From: Sanchytrium tribonematis
Lineage: Eukaryota; Sanchytriomycota; Sanchytriomycetes; Sanchytriales; Sanchytriaceae
Length of the DNA stretch: 13,590 nt
Direction of reading: 5' to 3'
NCBI GenBank assembly: GCA_018985235.1
Contig: JADGIG010000184.1
Coordinates: forward strand, 1-13,590
Shown in pieces: positions 5,985 through 13,590 of this stretch; within the stretch, counting starts at the first letter, position 1; each line of letters opens with the position of its first letter. The notes below the pieces were generated by a model. It saw only the letters and a program-made list of their open reading frames with translations. It was not told the DNA's origin and did no database searches. Made by a program: the position numbers and the translations under genes.

Positions 5985-8456
5985 ATGGAGAATAAATTAC
6001 AGCTCGATGGCTTTTACTTTGACCATCTTAGAAAGCCTAGTCTTATTGAAAATCAAACCTGCTATCTTTCAAATGTTATAATTTATGAAGAGAATAGGAA
6101 CTTCGTTGTATCTACCCTTTCCAACAAGATTATCGCAACTATTCCTGTCGTGCAGTATCAGAAAACAGCATACTTACACAACTATTTATTTGGAATATCA
6201 AAAAATTCTATACATTATTTTAAGGAAGAATGGATCAAATATCATACTGGCGAAATTTTAGATTATTTCATCGGCGATGGAATCTATCTTCTTTTATCCA
6301 ATGATTTACTTTATCTTGACGTCAATTCACTTCCCCCATTAAGTCAAAAACTTCAGTTTCCAATTCTAAATCACATTGAGAAATTTGTCTCTCATCCTAC
6401 GTCAGTTTGTGCACTTATCTATTCAGAAGGGCTTATGTATGTATGTAATAAGGAACAATATTTGAGTCTCACATTTGAAGGGATTACTGACATACTTTTC
6501 CATCCTGATGGTTCAAAAGTGGCAATAATTCAGGGCGTTGTTGCATCTTTATTCGACGGAGCGAAAATATTGTCTGGGAAACTAGACTTAATCCAAAAAG
6601 TCACACTTTCTGAATATCGAAAACTTTGTTGGGTTGGCCATTTCTTGGCAGATCTTCAACTTAATCTCACTAAAGATGCCAAGTTGCGGATTTTTGGTTC
6701 GGAAAAGTTCATAGACATTTCACTCCCTGGTATTGTGAGCTTCTTTTCAACTGTGGATGGTCTAAAGTTTATATCCAAAAAAGAATATCATTTTTTATTC
6801 CCGCAGCCACTTGTTTACTCTAATTGTGTATTAGATGAATCCACGCATCCTGCAAAAAGCTTAATTAATAGCTTTGCACAGTGGGAACAGCGAAAACCAA
6901 ATTTAGATTTCAAATTGTTACCTTTGGAAAATTGCATAAAAGATATATTAGATGCCAGTTCTTATTCGTTTGACATTTTGGAGCAAAAAAGATTTTTAAA
7001 AATTGCCAGATTTGCAATTGCATTTCAGCAAGCAAACCAAATTTCTACAGAAGCGACCTGCAGGATGGTGAGAGTATTGAATAATATTCGCTACTCTTAT
7101 GATCCTTTTTTTACAGTGGATCAGTACAATTTTCATTCCATTACATCCATCTTAGAAGGGATCGTTAGCGCTAATATGCATTTTTTGGCTTTTAACATTG
7201 CGAAGTATCTTAAATTAAATTCATACACAATAGAGAAAATACTAATTGACTGGTGCCAATATTATTTGCTAAAAACTAAATTTGACAAAATACCAGATAA
7301 AGCTGTGAGTGACAAAATCTTAAAAACTTGTGCTTCCTTGAATACTAACTTCAAATCCATGTCCTTCAGTAGTATGGCGCAAGCAGCTATTCAACATGGA
7401 AGACCAACCACTGCAATTGAACTTCTAATGTATGAAAGTGTTTCAAGTGACCAAATACCTTTGTTTTTGAAATTAAAAGAAGATGATTTAGCCTTAAGAA
7501 AGGCGATGGAGTCTTGCAATCGAGATTTAGTCGTTTTGGTGCTTCAGAATTTGATAAATAGACAAGTGCCTTTCAATGTGATTTATATGATGTTGAAAGA
7601 GAAGCCATTTGCTTTGAACGTTTTCAAAAGCATGAATCTTCCTGACCGATGGATCGAGTGTTGTTTCCAAGAAGATTTAAAAAGAGACCATATACATGCA
7701 TTAATCCGGAAAAGCAAATCTATGAAAGTTGAAATTAAGGTAAATTCAAGCAGCAGGCAGGTTGATCCTTCCTCGTTAGACAATCCTAAAAATTCTCTCA
7801 CCCAAGCTTATAATATATGCACTGACGCTAAATGGACAATGGATGCTAAATTGTTAGAGTCTCAAATTAAACTTTTGGAAGCCCAGCAACAACTTGAAAA
7901 TGACATTTGGACAAACTCGCAAGACAATTCTGCGAAATTTTTAGGGCTTACCCTTAGTCAAACAATCGAAAAGTGCGTTACTTCTGGACTCCAAATAAAA
8001 GCTCAAAAACTCAAATCAGATTTTCGGGTACAAGATAAGAAGTATTGGTGGATTTATATCAAAGCAGCTGCCTCGATCAGAGACTGGGCCAGTCTTGAAA
8101 AATTCTCGGAAAAAAAGTCTCCCATTGGATATGAGCCTTTTGCAAAAGTGTGCATAGAAGCTGGAGCATACAAAGAAGCTTGTTTAAAATATATCCCAAA
8201 GTGTCCGATTCAAATGCAAACCCAATATTACATAAAAATTAAGGCCTACAACAAGGCTGCGCAGGCTGCCTACCTTCAAAAGAATGGGCAAGCCTTAAAG
8301 CTCATTCTACAAAGATTACAGCAAGAAGACTCTTCGAGATATTTTTACGATTCAGATGATGTCAATGATTATACCAAAAATCAAATGAGAACATTATGGA
8401 TTCAAGAGACGGAACGTAAAATGGCTGAACTTGGGATATTAGTAATAAATAAATAG
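5985..8456 (+). CDS. VPS16: VPS16, core subunit of HOPS/CORVET tethering complexes
   Basis: VPS16 is a core subunit of the CORVET and HOPS complexes, which tether endosomes and vacuoles/lysosomes before SNARE-driven fusion; it binds VPS33. The 823-residue protein matches the family length (human 839, yeast 798). The N-terminal part, roughly residues 1-400, has the beta-propeller character of the Vps16_N domain. The C-terminal part, roughly 480-815, is the alpha-solenoid Vps16_C domain. The region around CRMVRVLNNIRYS and AQAAIQHGRPTTAIELLMYE is characteristic. IYIKAAASIRDWASLEKFSEKKSPIGYEPF and the following YKEACLKYI repeat-like helices match the conserved C-terminus. No signal peptide or membrane segment is present, as expected for a peripheral complex. 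Overlapping AATAAA hexamers (8444-8449, 8448-8453) lie inside the last codons, and the stop is 1 bp from that of the convergent phosphatase gene. Confidence 0.94.
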   Translation: MENKLQLDGFYFDHLRKPSLIENQTCYLSNVIIYEENRNFVVSTLSNKIIATIPVVQYQKTAYLHNYLFGISKNSIHYFKEEWIKYHTGEILDYFIGDGIYLLLSNDLLYLDVNSLPPLSQKLQFPILNHIEKFVSHPTSVCALIYSEGLMYVCNKEQYLSLTFEGITDILFHPDGSKVAIIQGVVASLFDGAKILSGKLDLIQKVTLSEYRKLCWVGHFLADLQLNLTKDAKLRIFGSEKFIDISLPGIVSFFSTVDGLKFISKKEYHFLFPQPLVYSNCVLDESTHPAKSLINSFAQWEQRKPNLDFKLLPLENCIKDILDASSYSFDILEQKRFLKIARFAIAFQQANQISTEATCRMVRVLNNIRYSYDPFFTVDQYNFHSITSILEGIVSANMHFLAFNIAKYLKLNSYTIEKILIDWCQYYLLKTKFDKIPDKAVSDKILKTCASLNTNFKSMSFSSMAQAAIQHGRPTTAIELLMYESVSSDQIPLFLKLKEDDLALRKAMESCNRDLVVLVLQNLINRQVPFNVIYMMLKEKPFALNVFKSMNLPDRWIECCFQEDLKRDHIHALIRKSKSMKVEIKVNSSSRQVDPSSLDNPKNSLTQAYNICTDAKWTMDAKLLESQIKLLEAQQQLENDIWTNSQDNSAKFLGLTLSQTIEKCVTSGLQIKAQKLKSDFRVQDKKYWWIYIKAAASIRDWASLEKFSEKKSPIGYEPFAKVCIEAGAYKEACLKYIPKCPIQMQTQYYIKIKAYNKAAQAAYLQKNGQALKLILQRLQQEDSSRYFYDSDDVNDYTKNQMRTLWIQETERKMAELGILVINK
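8444..8453 (+). terminator. Tandem poly(A) hexamers within the last VPS16 codons
   Basis: Two overlapping AATAAA hexamers lie just before the TAG stop. The convergent phosphatase gene's stop is one base beyond the VPS16 stop, so the VPS16 3' UTR must lie inside that gene's coding region on the other strand. Confidence 0.5.
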
Positions 8457-8457
8457 T

Positions 8458-8976
8458 TTACTTGGTCAGCCTTAGTCCCAAAATTGTACGTACATCGCTT
8501 ACCCATCGCAATGCATCTAACAACGGCAATAAATTTAACAATTCGTGATCGTCAGAATCAAAATGCCAAGTGGAAACAGGTATTGCATTCTCTTGTTGTA
8601 AATTATAACTTCCTTCAAAATTATCAACAAAAACAATTTGAGATAAATCTATTTTTAATCTTGTGAGGTCTTTTACATATGTACCATCAACTAATAAACA
8701 ATCATTCCTATAGTACCGTTCTTTAATCTTTTTTTGAGGATCTATAAAGTCGATGACAGGATCCGCATATTCGGGCACAGACGCTGTAAAAATAAGCACA
8801 TGGTACCATTCAAAGCACTTACTTAAAAAGTAATCAAGGTATGGGCGTTTATACACATAGTATAATTGGGGTGTATTAATAAGAACCTCAAGCATAAAGT
8901 CATGTTGCTTTGTTCCTTGCGAAGATGTGTGTACAAGTGTCTCGTCCAAATCTAGAATTAACACTTTTTTCTTCAT
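8458..8976 (-). CDS. Nem1/CTDNEP1-type HAD phosphatase, short form
   Basis: This is a HAD-superfamily FCP1-like phosphatase. DLDET (D9, D11, T13) is the DxDxT motif with the nucleophile Asp. KRPYLDYFL (43-51), IFTAS (62-66), RYYRNDC (87-93), YVKDL (K102) and VDNFEGSY (117-124) follow in the usual order. The end, NAIPVSTW...LLNLLPLLDALR...DVRTILG, is closest to Nem1/CTDNEP1, which dephosphorylates lipin/Pah1 at the ER and nuclear envelope. That substrate is inferred from the family. At 172 residues it consists of the catalytic domain alone. CTDNEP1 (244) and Nem1 (446) have an N-terminal membrane segment that is missing here, and the upstream 145 bp shows no obvious exon for one. The VDNFEGS stretch replaces the usual DNSPGA. 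The gene converges on VPS16 with one base between stops. Confidence 0.9.
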   Translation of the reverse strand: MKKKVLILDLDETLVHTSSQGTKQHDFMLEVLINTPQLYYVYKRPYLDYFLSKCFEWYHVLIFTASVPEYADPVIDFIDPQKKIKERYYRNDCLLVDGTYVKDLTRLKIDLSQIVFVDNFEGSYNLQQENAIPVSTWHFDSDDHELLNLLPLLDALRWVSDVRTILGLRLTK

Positions 8977-9121
8977 AATAAATCTCCTTGGTTTTATTGT
9001 ACAAAATTATAACGACAATCTCAAATCTTGCAATATTATAATGGGATCTAAATAAATCGCCCATTGCATATATTTTCAGCTATAAATTTTTAAAAATTTA
9101 ACAAGCTAAAATCTCCTTGAA
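8977..9121. promoter_or_regulatory. Divergent intergenic region, Nem1-like / SDR
   Basis: These 145 bp between two divergent start codons should hold both promoters. A TATAAAT box-like run sits at 9081-9087, about 35 bp before the SDR ATG. It leads into a perfect 18-nt A/T palindrome at 9083-9100. AATCTCCTTG occurs at 8981-8990 and again at 9110-9119, one copy near each start codon. The promoter role is inferred from position. Confidence 0.45.
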
Positions 9122-9961
9122 ATGCCACATATTGTCATAACTGGAGGAAATGCTGGAATAGGATTTGCAGCTGCAAAGCTGTTTTTGTCAAAAGGTAATA
9201 AAGTAACCATAGTTGGGAGGTCTCAGTCAAAGCTTGAGGAGGCTAAGAAACTTCTTGGGGAGGTATCAATCGGAATATGCGACTTGAGCTCAATCAGCAG
9301 CATTGACGCATTCGTGCAAAAAATGGAGCCATTCGATGTTCTTGTCAACAACGCCGGTGTATGGCTGACAGATTATACCAAGACTGACAATGGGCTCGAG
9401 AGTACATTTGCAATCAACCATTTAGGTACAATGTATCTCACTTTAAAAATACTTAAGTCTAAAAAAATTGTTCAGAAAGGTTCGATTATTATAGTATCAA
9501 GTGATTTGCATACAAAAGGTGTGGATGACTTGAACTTCTTTGACAACTTGAATGAGAAGTCTTTTGATGGTTTCAAGGCGTATTCCCAAACAAAATTATA
9601 CAATTTGCTCTTAGCTCAATATTTGGCTACTGAATTTCTTCCTAAGAAATATTCCTCCTTGGAAATTAAAGTGGCCACTGTTCATCCTGGATTCATTCCA
9701 ACCACAGAATTAAAGAGGAACAATAACTTTTTCGTCAACTTTATCATGAACTACATCTTCCCATATTTACCTTTTACAACAACAGTTGAAGATGGTGCTA
9801 ACCGAATTTACAAAGCTTTTGAAGATTCAAACAGCAATGGAAAATATATTGGAAATAAAGGGTACGAGGAGCCTTCTGAACTTGCCAGAGATCTGGAGCT
9901 TGCTAAAGCTTTGTGGAAAAAGTCTTTGGTAGAGCTTCAACTTGAGGAATCCAGCTTTTAA
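9122..9961 (+). CDS. Short-chain dehydrogenase/reductase (retinol dehydrogenase/WWOX-like)
   Basis: This is a classical-type SDR that should bind NAD(P)H in an N-terminal Rossmann fold. TGGNAGIG (7-14) is the TGxxxGxG dinucleotide motif. Next come the adenine-ring Asp (CDLSS, D54), NNAG (76-79), the catalytic Ser region IIVSSD (123-128) and YSQTK (Y154, K158) with the catalytic Tyr and Lys, then VHPGF (187-191). Arg33 after the second strand (VGRS) suggests NADP preference, which is inference. The layout resembles the retinol dehydrogenase/WWOX/protochlorophyllide-type branch, whose substrates are mostly lipophilic; the real substrate cannot be told. It is 279 residues, complete, with a hydrophobic patch (NFFVNFIMNYIFPYLPF) that could touch membrane. 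AATAAA lies just past the stop (9963-9968), and the uS8m gene starts 35 bp downstream. Confidence 0.92.
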   Translation: MPHIVITGGNAGIGFAAAKLFLSKGNKVTIVGRSQSKLEEAKKLLGEVSIGICDLSSISSIDAFVQKMEPFDVLVNNAGVWLTDYTKTDNGLESTFAINHLGTMYLTLKILKSKKIVQKGSIIIVSSDLHTKGVDDLNFFDNLNEKSFDGFKAYSQTKLYNLLLAQYLATEFLPKKYSSLEIKVATVHPGFIPTTELKRNNNFFVNFIMNYIFPYLPFTTTVEDGANRIYKAFEDSNSNGKYIGNKGYEEPSELARDLELAKALWKKSLVELQLEESSF

Positions 9962-9996
9962 AAATAAATCTTTTTCGTCTCCCTCAAACTTGCACA

Positions 9997-10476
9997 ATGA
10001 GAGCAAATCTATTTAGTAAGGTCATCAATGCCAGTAAATCCAGACATATGTTTACTACAGTGTCAAATAAGGACCTGAACTTTAAAATTATATCTAGATT
10101 CTACGATTATGGATTCATAGAACATTTTTGCTATGGAAGTGATGAAAAGCCTTATGCAGAGCGAATTTTACCAAATGGAGAAACCGAAAATATCAAATCG
10201 CACTTATGGGTCCGTTTAAAATATACACCGCAACTTGAACCAGTTCTTAAGGACATACGAATGATTTCGAAGCCCAGCAGGCGGGTTTTCGCAACAAAAG
10301 AGGAGCTGATTACATTAACTAGTGGCAAAGCAACGAATCGTCTTAAATCTTTGGGCCTGGGTAGAATGTTACCTGGACAAGTGATGCTTGTCAATACAAA
10401 CAAGCATGGTGTGATTGAACTATTTGAAGCTGTTGAAAAAGAGACTGGTGGTGAAGTTATGTGCATTGTGCATTAA
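9997..10476 (+). CDS. MRPS8: Mitochondrial ribosomal protein uS8m
   Basis: This is the mitochondrial version of bacterial ribosomal protein S8, a small-subunit protein that binds the central domain of the SSU rRNA. The N-terminal 22 residues are basic and rich in Ser, Asn and hydroxyl residues without acids (MRANLFSKVINASKSRH), a good mitochondrial presequence. The core RMISKPSRRVFATKEEL (88-104) matches the bacterial RISKPGRRVY block. The end, GQVMLVNTNKHGVIELFEA...GGEVMCIVH (127-159), matches the S8 signature (STSKGVMTDREARxxGVGGEVLCYVW), so the key C-terminal block is kept. At 159 residues the length fits fungal uS8m. Its presence implies a translating mitochondrial genome. It lies in tandem between SDR and Sec10; AATAAA is at 10491-10496, 15 bases past the stop. 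Confidence 0.92.
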   Translation: MRANLFSKVINASKSRHMFTTVSNKDLNFKIISRFYDYGFIEHFCYGSDEKPYAERILPNGETENIKSHLWVRLKYTPQLEPVLKDIRMISKPSRRVFATKEELITLTSGKATNRLKSLGLGRMLPGQVMLVNTNKHGVIELFEAVEKETGGEVMCIVH

Positions 10477-10514
10477 TCAGTAATCAAGTCAATAAATTAA
10501 ACATTAATTCTCTC

Positions 10515-10538
10515 ATGTCCTATTTTGAATTTTTATGA
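10515..10538 (+). other. Upstream ORF overlapping the Sec10 start codon
   Basis: ATG at 10515 opens a seven-codon reading frame (MSYFEFL) whose TGA (10536-10538) overlaps the Sec10 ATG (10535-10537) as ATGA. If the transcript begins upstream of it, scanning ribosomes would meet this ATG first. Whether the leader includes it is unknown. Confidence 0.35.
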
Positions 10539-12671
10539 AACAATACGAATTCAATTTTTCTGAAAAAGAAAACATTACTGACATTTTGAACACTCTTAAG
10601 AAAAACAGAATTAATTTATTAATAGATAAAGATAATTTGCAAAAAGAAATACAAACGTTGGAGCAGCAAGCCACACAAAAGGAAATGATTACTAGAATGA
10701 CACTTCTATCCCTTATGCAAAAAATTCAAGATATGGAAATTGAAATAAAAGGCAACTCCCGGATAATTAAGGACATTGCCCAGTCAAGTCAAGAAGTTGA
10801 AGAAAATCTTGGCAAATTAGTTCGACAGAGAGACAAGGCTCGTCAAGCTTTCTTGCTCTTAGATGCAGTAGACGATCCAAAATTTACAATCGAAAAGGTA
10901 AAGGACATGTCCATAGATGAGATCGTAAAGGGTCTTGAAATTGCAAAAATGATTACAATTTTTCCACAAGACAATGATAAAATAATGAGAGTTAGAAAAA
11001 CGTGCGATACTATGGAATCAAAACTTCTCGAGCTATTTCAAAAAGCGTATGAGAGTAGAGATGTGACTGTTATGAGAAAAATTTGCAATATGCTTCAGCC
11101 ACTTAATGATTCGAAAAACTGCATTCAGGCGTATATAAATCAACATGAATTTTTTATCACTGGACACAGTGTCCAGATCAAAGAAGATGAATTGAAGAAC
11201 GCCTTTTTTGATACAGATATAGTTGAACACATAAGCGATGTTCAATTCACGGCATATTTAAGAAGCATTCGGAAGGTTTTTAAATCATTAGTTCGTGCTG
11301 TGGACGAAGAGTGGCAAACATTAGAAGAAGTATTTTCGGATTACTTTACAGTATTGCTGCAATTTTTAGAAAGAATGTTCTTGCAAGTGGTTCACTCGGT
11401 AATTGATCAAGCATTAAGAATGGCTGAGTCAATTTCAGAGCTTCATTATTTAAGAACTTTGATGATTATATTTGGGCAGCTTCAGACATTAAAGGATGAA
11501 TTACTCAAAGTAGAATTTAGGTTTGATAGATCGCAAGACCGAATTTATGAACAGAAAGTAAAGGAGCTAGTCCAGGATGTTATTCAGCACGAATTAAATA
11601 TTGAGCTACTTTCTCAAAGAGAAGTCCAAACTTGCATAAATTATTATCAGAGAATTGTTAAAAATTTACCAGAGAGTATGAATTTAGAAAAGCAAAACAT
11701 GATGGCAGATTTGAGTGCCAATGGGCTTCAGACTGTTACTGACACTACGTTTCCGATATTTGAAAAAGTCAAGGTTTTGAGATTTACTTTGGAAGTTTTT
11801 GAAAGAATAGCGTTTTTATTAAGTGGAAAAGAACTGATGACGAAGATGACTAGTAAGGTTTATGCTGGGCTAATGAAAGCCCTATATGCTCAAGAAATGA
11901 ACAAAGAATTAAACGACACGCTATCGATTTTGAAAGAACAAGGAATAAAAAGTCAGCCAGACTTAAAATGTTTAACAAATCTTGAATCGGTGATGTTCTT
12001 TTTAAAAACAGTTCAGCACCATTTCGAGGGTGTGGTAGCTCCATTGCTACAATACAGTCTCATAGACTATAAAGACGCCTTATTAGCGAAGAATGAGTTG
12101 TTGGGTGGAAGTGAGATGTTGCTACAAGACATTAGCCTAGAAATCATTGCCTGTAGCGAAAGATGGATTGATGTCACCCTTTCGAAGCAGAATAAACTAG
12201 AGTACAGACAAAATGAAATGGAAATTGATCTTTCAAAAAATTCAACTGATACTTGCAGCGAAATTTGCAAATATATTGAAAATGCTATAAAATGGATTAA
12301 CAAAGTCTATAAGGGCAAAAACTCCGAGCATATCAAATTAGCCATGGGTAATTTTACCCTGAAAAAGCTGAAAGATCACGTGAAAACATTAACAGTAAAC
12401 GATATGGGAGCTTTGATGTTGACCAAGTAATTTAATCTAATTAAGAGATCTCTCGCGATACCACCAACTTTCTAAGAAATTTGAGTCACAAGTGATTACA
12501 GAAAAATTTGACCTTTTGAGAGATATAGGCAGTCTATTCGTTGTTCGAATTGAAAATGTTGAAAGCTTTATTAGAGAAAGCAAACTCATTAAACTAGATA
12601 GAAAAGAACTAAATGCCTTCATTGCAGTCCGCGAAGACTCCAAATCAATAATACAACGGCTGTTTCAGTAA
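10535..12671 (+). CDS. SEC10: Exocyst subunit Sec10/EXOC5 (exons 10535-12426 and 12446-12671)
   Basis: Sec10 is one of eight exocyst subunits that tether secretory vesicles to the plasma membrane; it links to Sec15 and Exo84. The first exon encodes coiled coil (about 30-105), then the family block LLELFQKAYESRDVTVMRKI (164-183) and CIQAYINQHEFFI (196-208), and then the long all-helical body. The frame stops at TAA 12428-12430, right after MLTK. Removing 19 nt (12427-12445) joins it, in phase 2, to a frame that runs to TAA at 12669-12671. The joined protein reads MLTKDLSRYHQL and ends in FDLLRDIGSLFVV...AVREDSKSIIQRLF, the conserved Sec10 C-terminus. The coding length is 2118 nt (705 residues), near the usual Sec10 size. 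Without the splice it would lose about 75 conserved residues. Confidence 0.88.
12427..12445 (+). other. 19-nt spliceosomal-type intron in SEC10
   Basis: The sequence is GTAATTTAATCTAATTAAG. It begins GTAA, ends TTAAG, and has a CTAAT at 12437-12441 that could serve as a branch site. It contains stops in all three frames (TAA at 12428, 12433 and 12438), so neither readthrough nor a single frameshift would bridge it. Only this GT-AG pair restores the Sec10 frame; the next AG (12446-12447) gives the wrong phase. Confidence 0.85.
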
Positions 12672-12713
12672 ACCAAATTTAGATATTTTAGGAGGCTCAA
12701 ACAAATTTTATTT

Positions 12714-13590
12714 ATGTTTTTGAGAGAACTTTCACGTCTTACAGAAAATCTAAGGGACATCGTAGAGCAAGATTACGTTGTAATTGAGCATGCACCTATT
12801 TATGGGCTCGCTCCTCCTCCTAGAAGAGCTAAAAAACTTATTACTCTAGACGACTATTTAAATTACGTTGACCATCCGATTAAGCTATCGGCAAATCACA
12901 CTATTCATCACATTATAGATAAAAAATGGGATAAATTAAAGCAGGCGATATTTATTCATGGTTTGACAGATTCTGTACGTCCAGATGCTTACTTTTACTT
13001 ATTGCAAGTCGACTCTTCTTTTAAGGATATTTACAACCAAATCAAATGGGATTTAAAAGATAACCAACTAATCCAAATTGTCAAGGATGTTGTGAGAACC
13101 GATAGATCATTGAAAACATTTGCTAGAACAGTTGAAGGTATAGACGAACAGGATGAATTGTTGCACAAACTGAGTTCAGATCAAGTTAACCCTAATCTGA
13201 TTAAATTAAGAAACGTCTTGCTAGCATTTTCGCAGAAAGTACCATATCTACAAGGATTGGCTGATATATGCTCGCCTTTTGTTCATTTATACACCGAAGA
13301 ATGGATGATTTTTGGCTGTTTACAACAGTTTTTCACAATGTTTACACACCGAACTGTGTCTAATAATGATCAATTATTGGAATATAGGAAATTAGTGTCA
13401 GAAGTATTGGAAGTTATCGATCCTATTTTATATTCTCATTTGCAGCGTATCGATGCTTTTCATCCTATGCTAATGTGTAGATGGTTGCTTACGTGGTTTC
13501 GTAGGGAAATTAGCTTTGAGGATACTTATCTTTTGTGGGAAGTACTATAATTTTATTTAGGCTATTTGGTCAAGCCCTACAAGTCATATG
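12714..13590 (+). CDS. TBC-domain Rab GTPase-activating protein, partial (exons 12714-13541 and 13561-edge)
   Basis: This is a TBC (Tre2/Bub2/Cdc16) RabGAP, most like the Gyp7/TBC1D15 group. These proteins speed GTP hydrolysis by Rab GTPases using Arg and Gln fingers. Both are present: IVKDVVR (I122, D125, R128) is IxxDxxR, and YLQ (Y178, Q180) is YxQ. An upstream stretch, TLDDYLNYVD...LKQAIFIHGLTDSVRPDAYFYLL (44-97), matches the segment that opens the TBC domain. The frame stops at TAA 13548-13550 just after FEDTYLLWEVL. Removing 19 nt (13542-13560) continues it in phase 0 as LLWEAIWSSPTSHM, the expected WExxW block. The gene then runs off the right edge, still within the TBC domain. It starts 42 bp after the Sec10 stop. 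Confidence 0.85.
13542..13560 (+). other. 19-nt spliceosomal-type intron in the TBC gene
   Basis: The sequence is GTACTATAATTTTATTTAG. It begins GTA, ends TTTAG and is nearly all A/T. It holds an in-frame TAA (13548-13550), and the frame of the following exon meets TAG at 13558-13560, so a frameshift would also fail. Removal in phase 0 restores the conserved TBC WExxW block. Confidence 0.8.

Noticed and set aside
8977-8995. AAGGAG before the Nem1-like ATG as a Shine-Dalgarno site
   Set aside because: This is eukaryotic nuclear DNA and no other gene shows such a motif. It is the reverse complement of one copy of the AATCTCCTTG repeat.
12428-12441. Sec10 break explained by programmed frameshift or stop readthrough
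   Set aside because: The 19-nt stretch has TAA in all three frames, so a single shift or readthrough meets another stop. A GT-AG intron with exact phase fits.
12437-12643. Minus-strand open frame opposite the Sec10 second exon
   Set aside because: It is a shadow; the plus strand there encodes the conserved Sec10 C-terminus.
12427-12671. SEC10 as a pseudogene broken by mutation
   Set aside because: A second gene in the window has an interruption of the same length and form, and the downstream frame keeps conserved Sec10 residues without decay.
1-13590. Chlorarachniophyte nucleomorph origin, because introns are 18-21 nt there
   Set aside because: COX15, uS8m, Sec10, VPS16 and a RabGAP are host nuclear functions that I would not expect a nucleomorph to keep.

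Overview
This window is nuclear DNA from a eukaryote with a very compact, AT-rich genome. Every recognisable gene is eukaryotic: COX15, CLPTM1 family, a pseudokinase, a SET protein, a PP1-type phosphatase, NC2-beta, VPS16, a Nem1/CTDNEP1-type phosphatase, an SDR enzyme, mitochondrial uS8, Sec10 and a TBC RabGAP. COX15 and uS8m imply an aerobic mitochondrion that still translates its own proteins. TAA and TAG both end genes, so ciliate-style codes that reassign them are excluded. The Sec10 and SET sequences look closest to fungal ones, so I lean to a small-genome relative of fungi (Cryptomycota or aphelid-like). That is inference only; no lineage is proven here.

Layout. 1-186 (-): N-terminal part of an unidentified protein. 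341-1369 (+): COX15. 1406-2809 (+): CLPTM1 family. 2815-3753 (-): pseudokinase. 3848-4288 (-): SET protein. 4323-5360 (+): PP1-like phosphatase. 5376-5828 (-): NC2-beta. 5985-8456 (+): VPS16. 8458-8976 (-): Nem1/CTDNEP1-like phosphatase. 9122-9961 (+): SDR. 9997-10476 (+): uS8m. 10535-12671 (+, two exons): Sec10. 12714 to the right edge (+, two exons, partial): TBC protein. Tandem genes are about 35-95 bp apart. Convergent stop codons are 1, 5 and 15 bp apart. Divergent starts are 34 to about 156 bp apart. No stretch longer than about 160 bp lacks a gene, and I see no tRNA, rRNA, transposon, CRISPR array or long repeat.

The main finding is intron size. The Sec10 and TBC reading frames both stop inside a conserved region and resume in another frame. 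Each is restored exactly by removing a 19-nt GT...AG intron, at 12427-12445 and 13542-13560. Both introns are almost pure A/T, are not multiples of three, and contain stops that rule out a simple frameshift. This is near the lower size limit known for spliceosomal introns, and ordinary gene finders would cut both proteins short.

The genes do not form one pathway. They are housekeeping functions: haem A synthesis and mitochondrial translation; endosomal and exocytic tethering with Rab control (VPS16, Sec10, TBC); transcription repression (NC2-beta); phosphatase signalling (PP1-like, Nem1-like).
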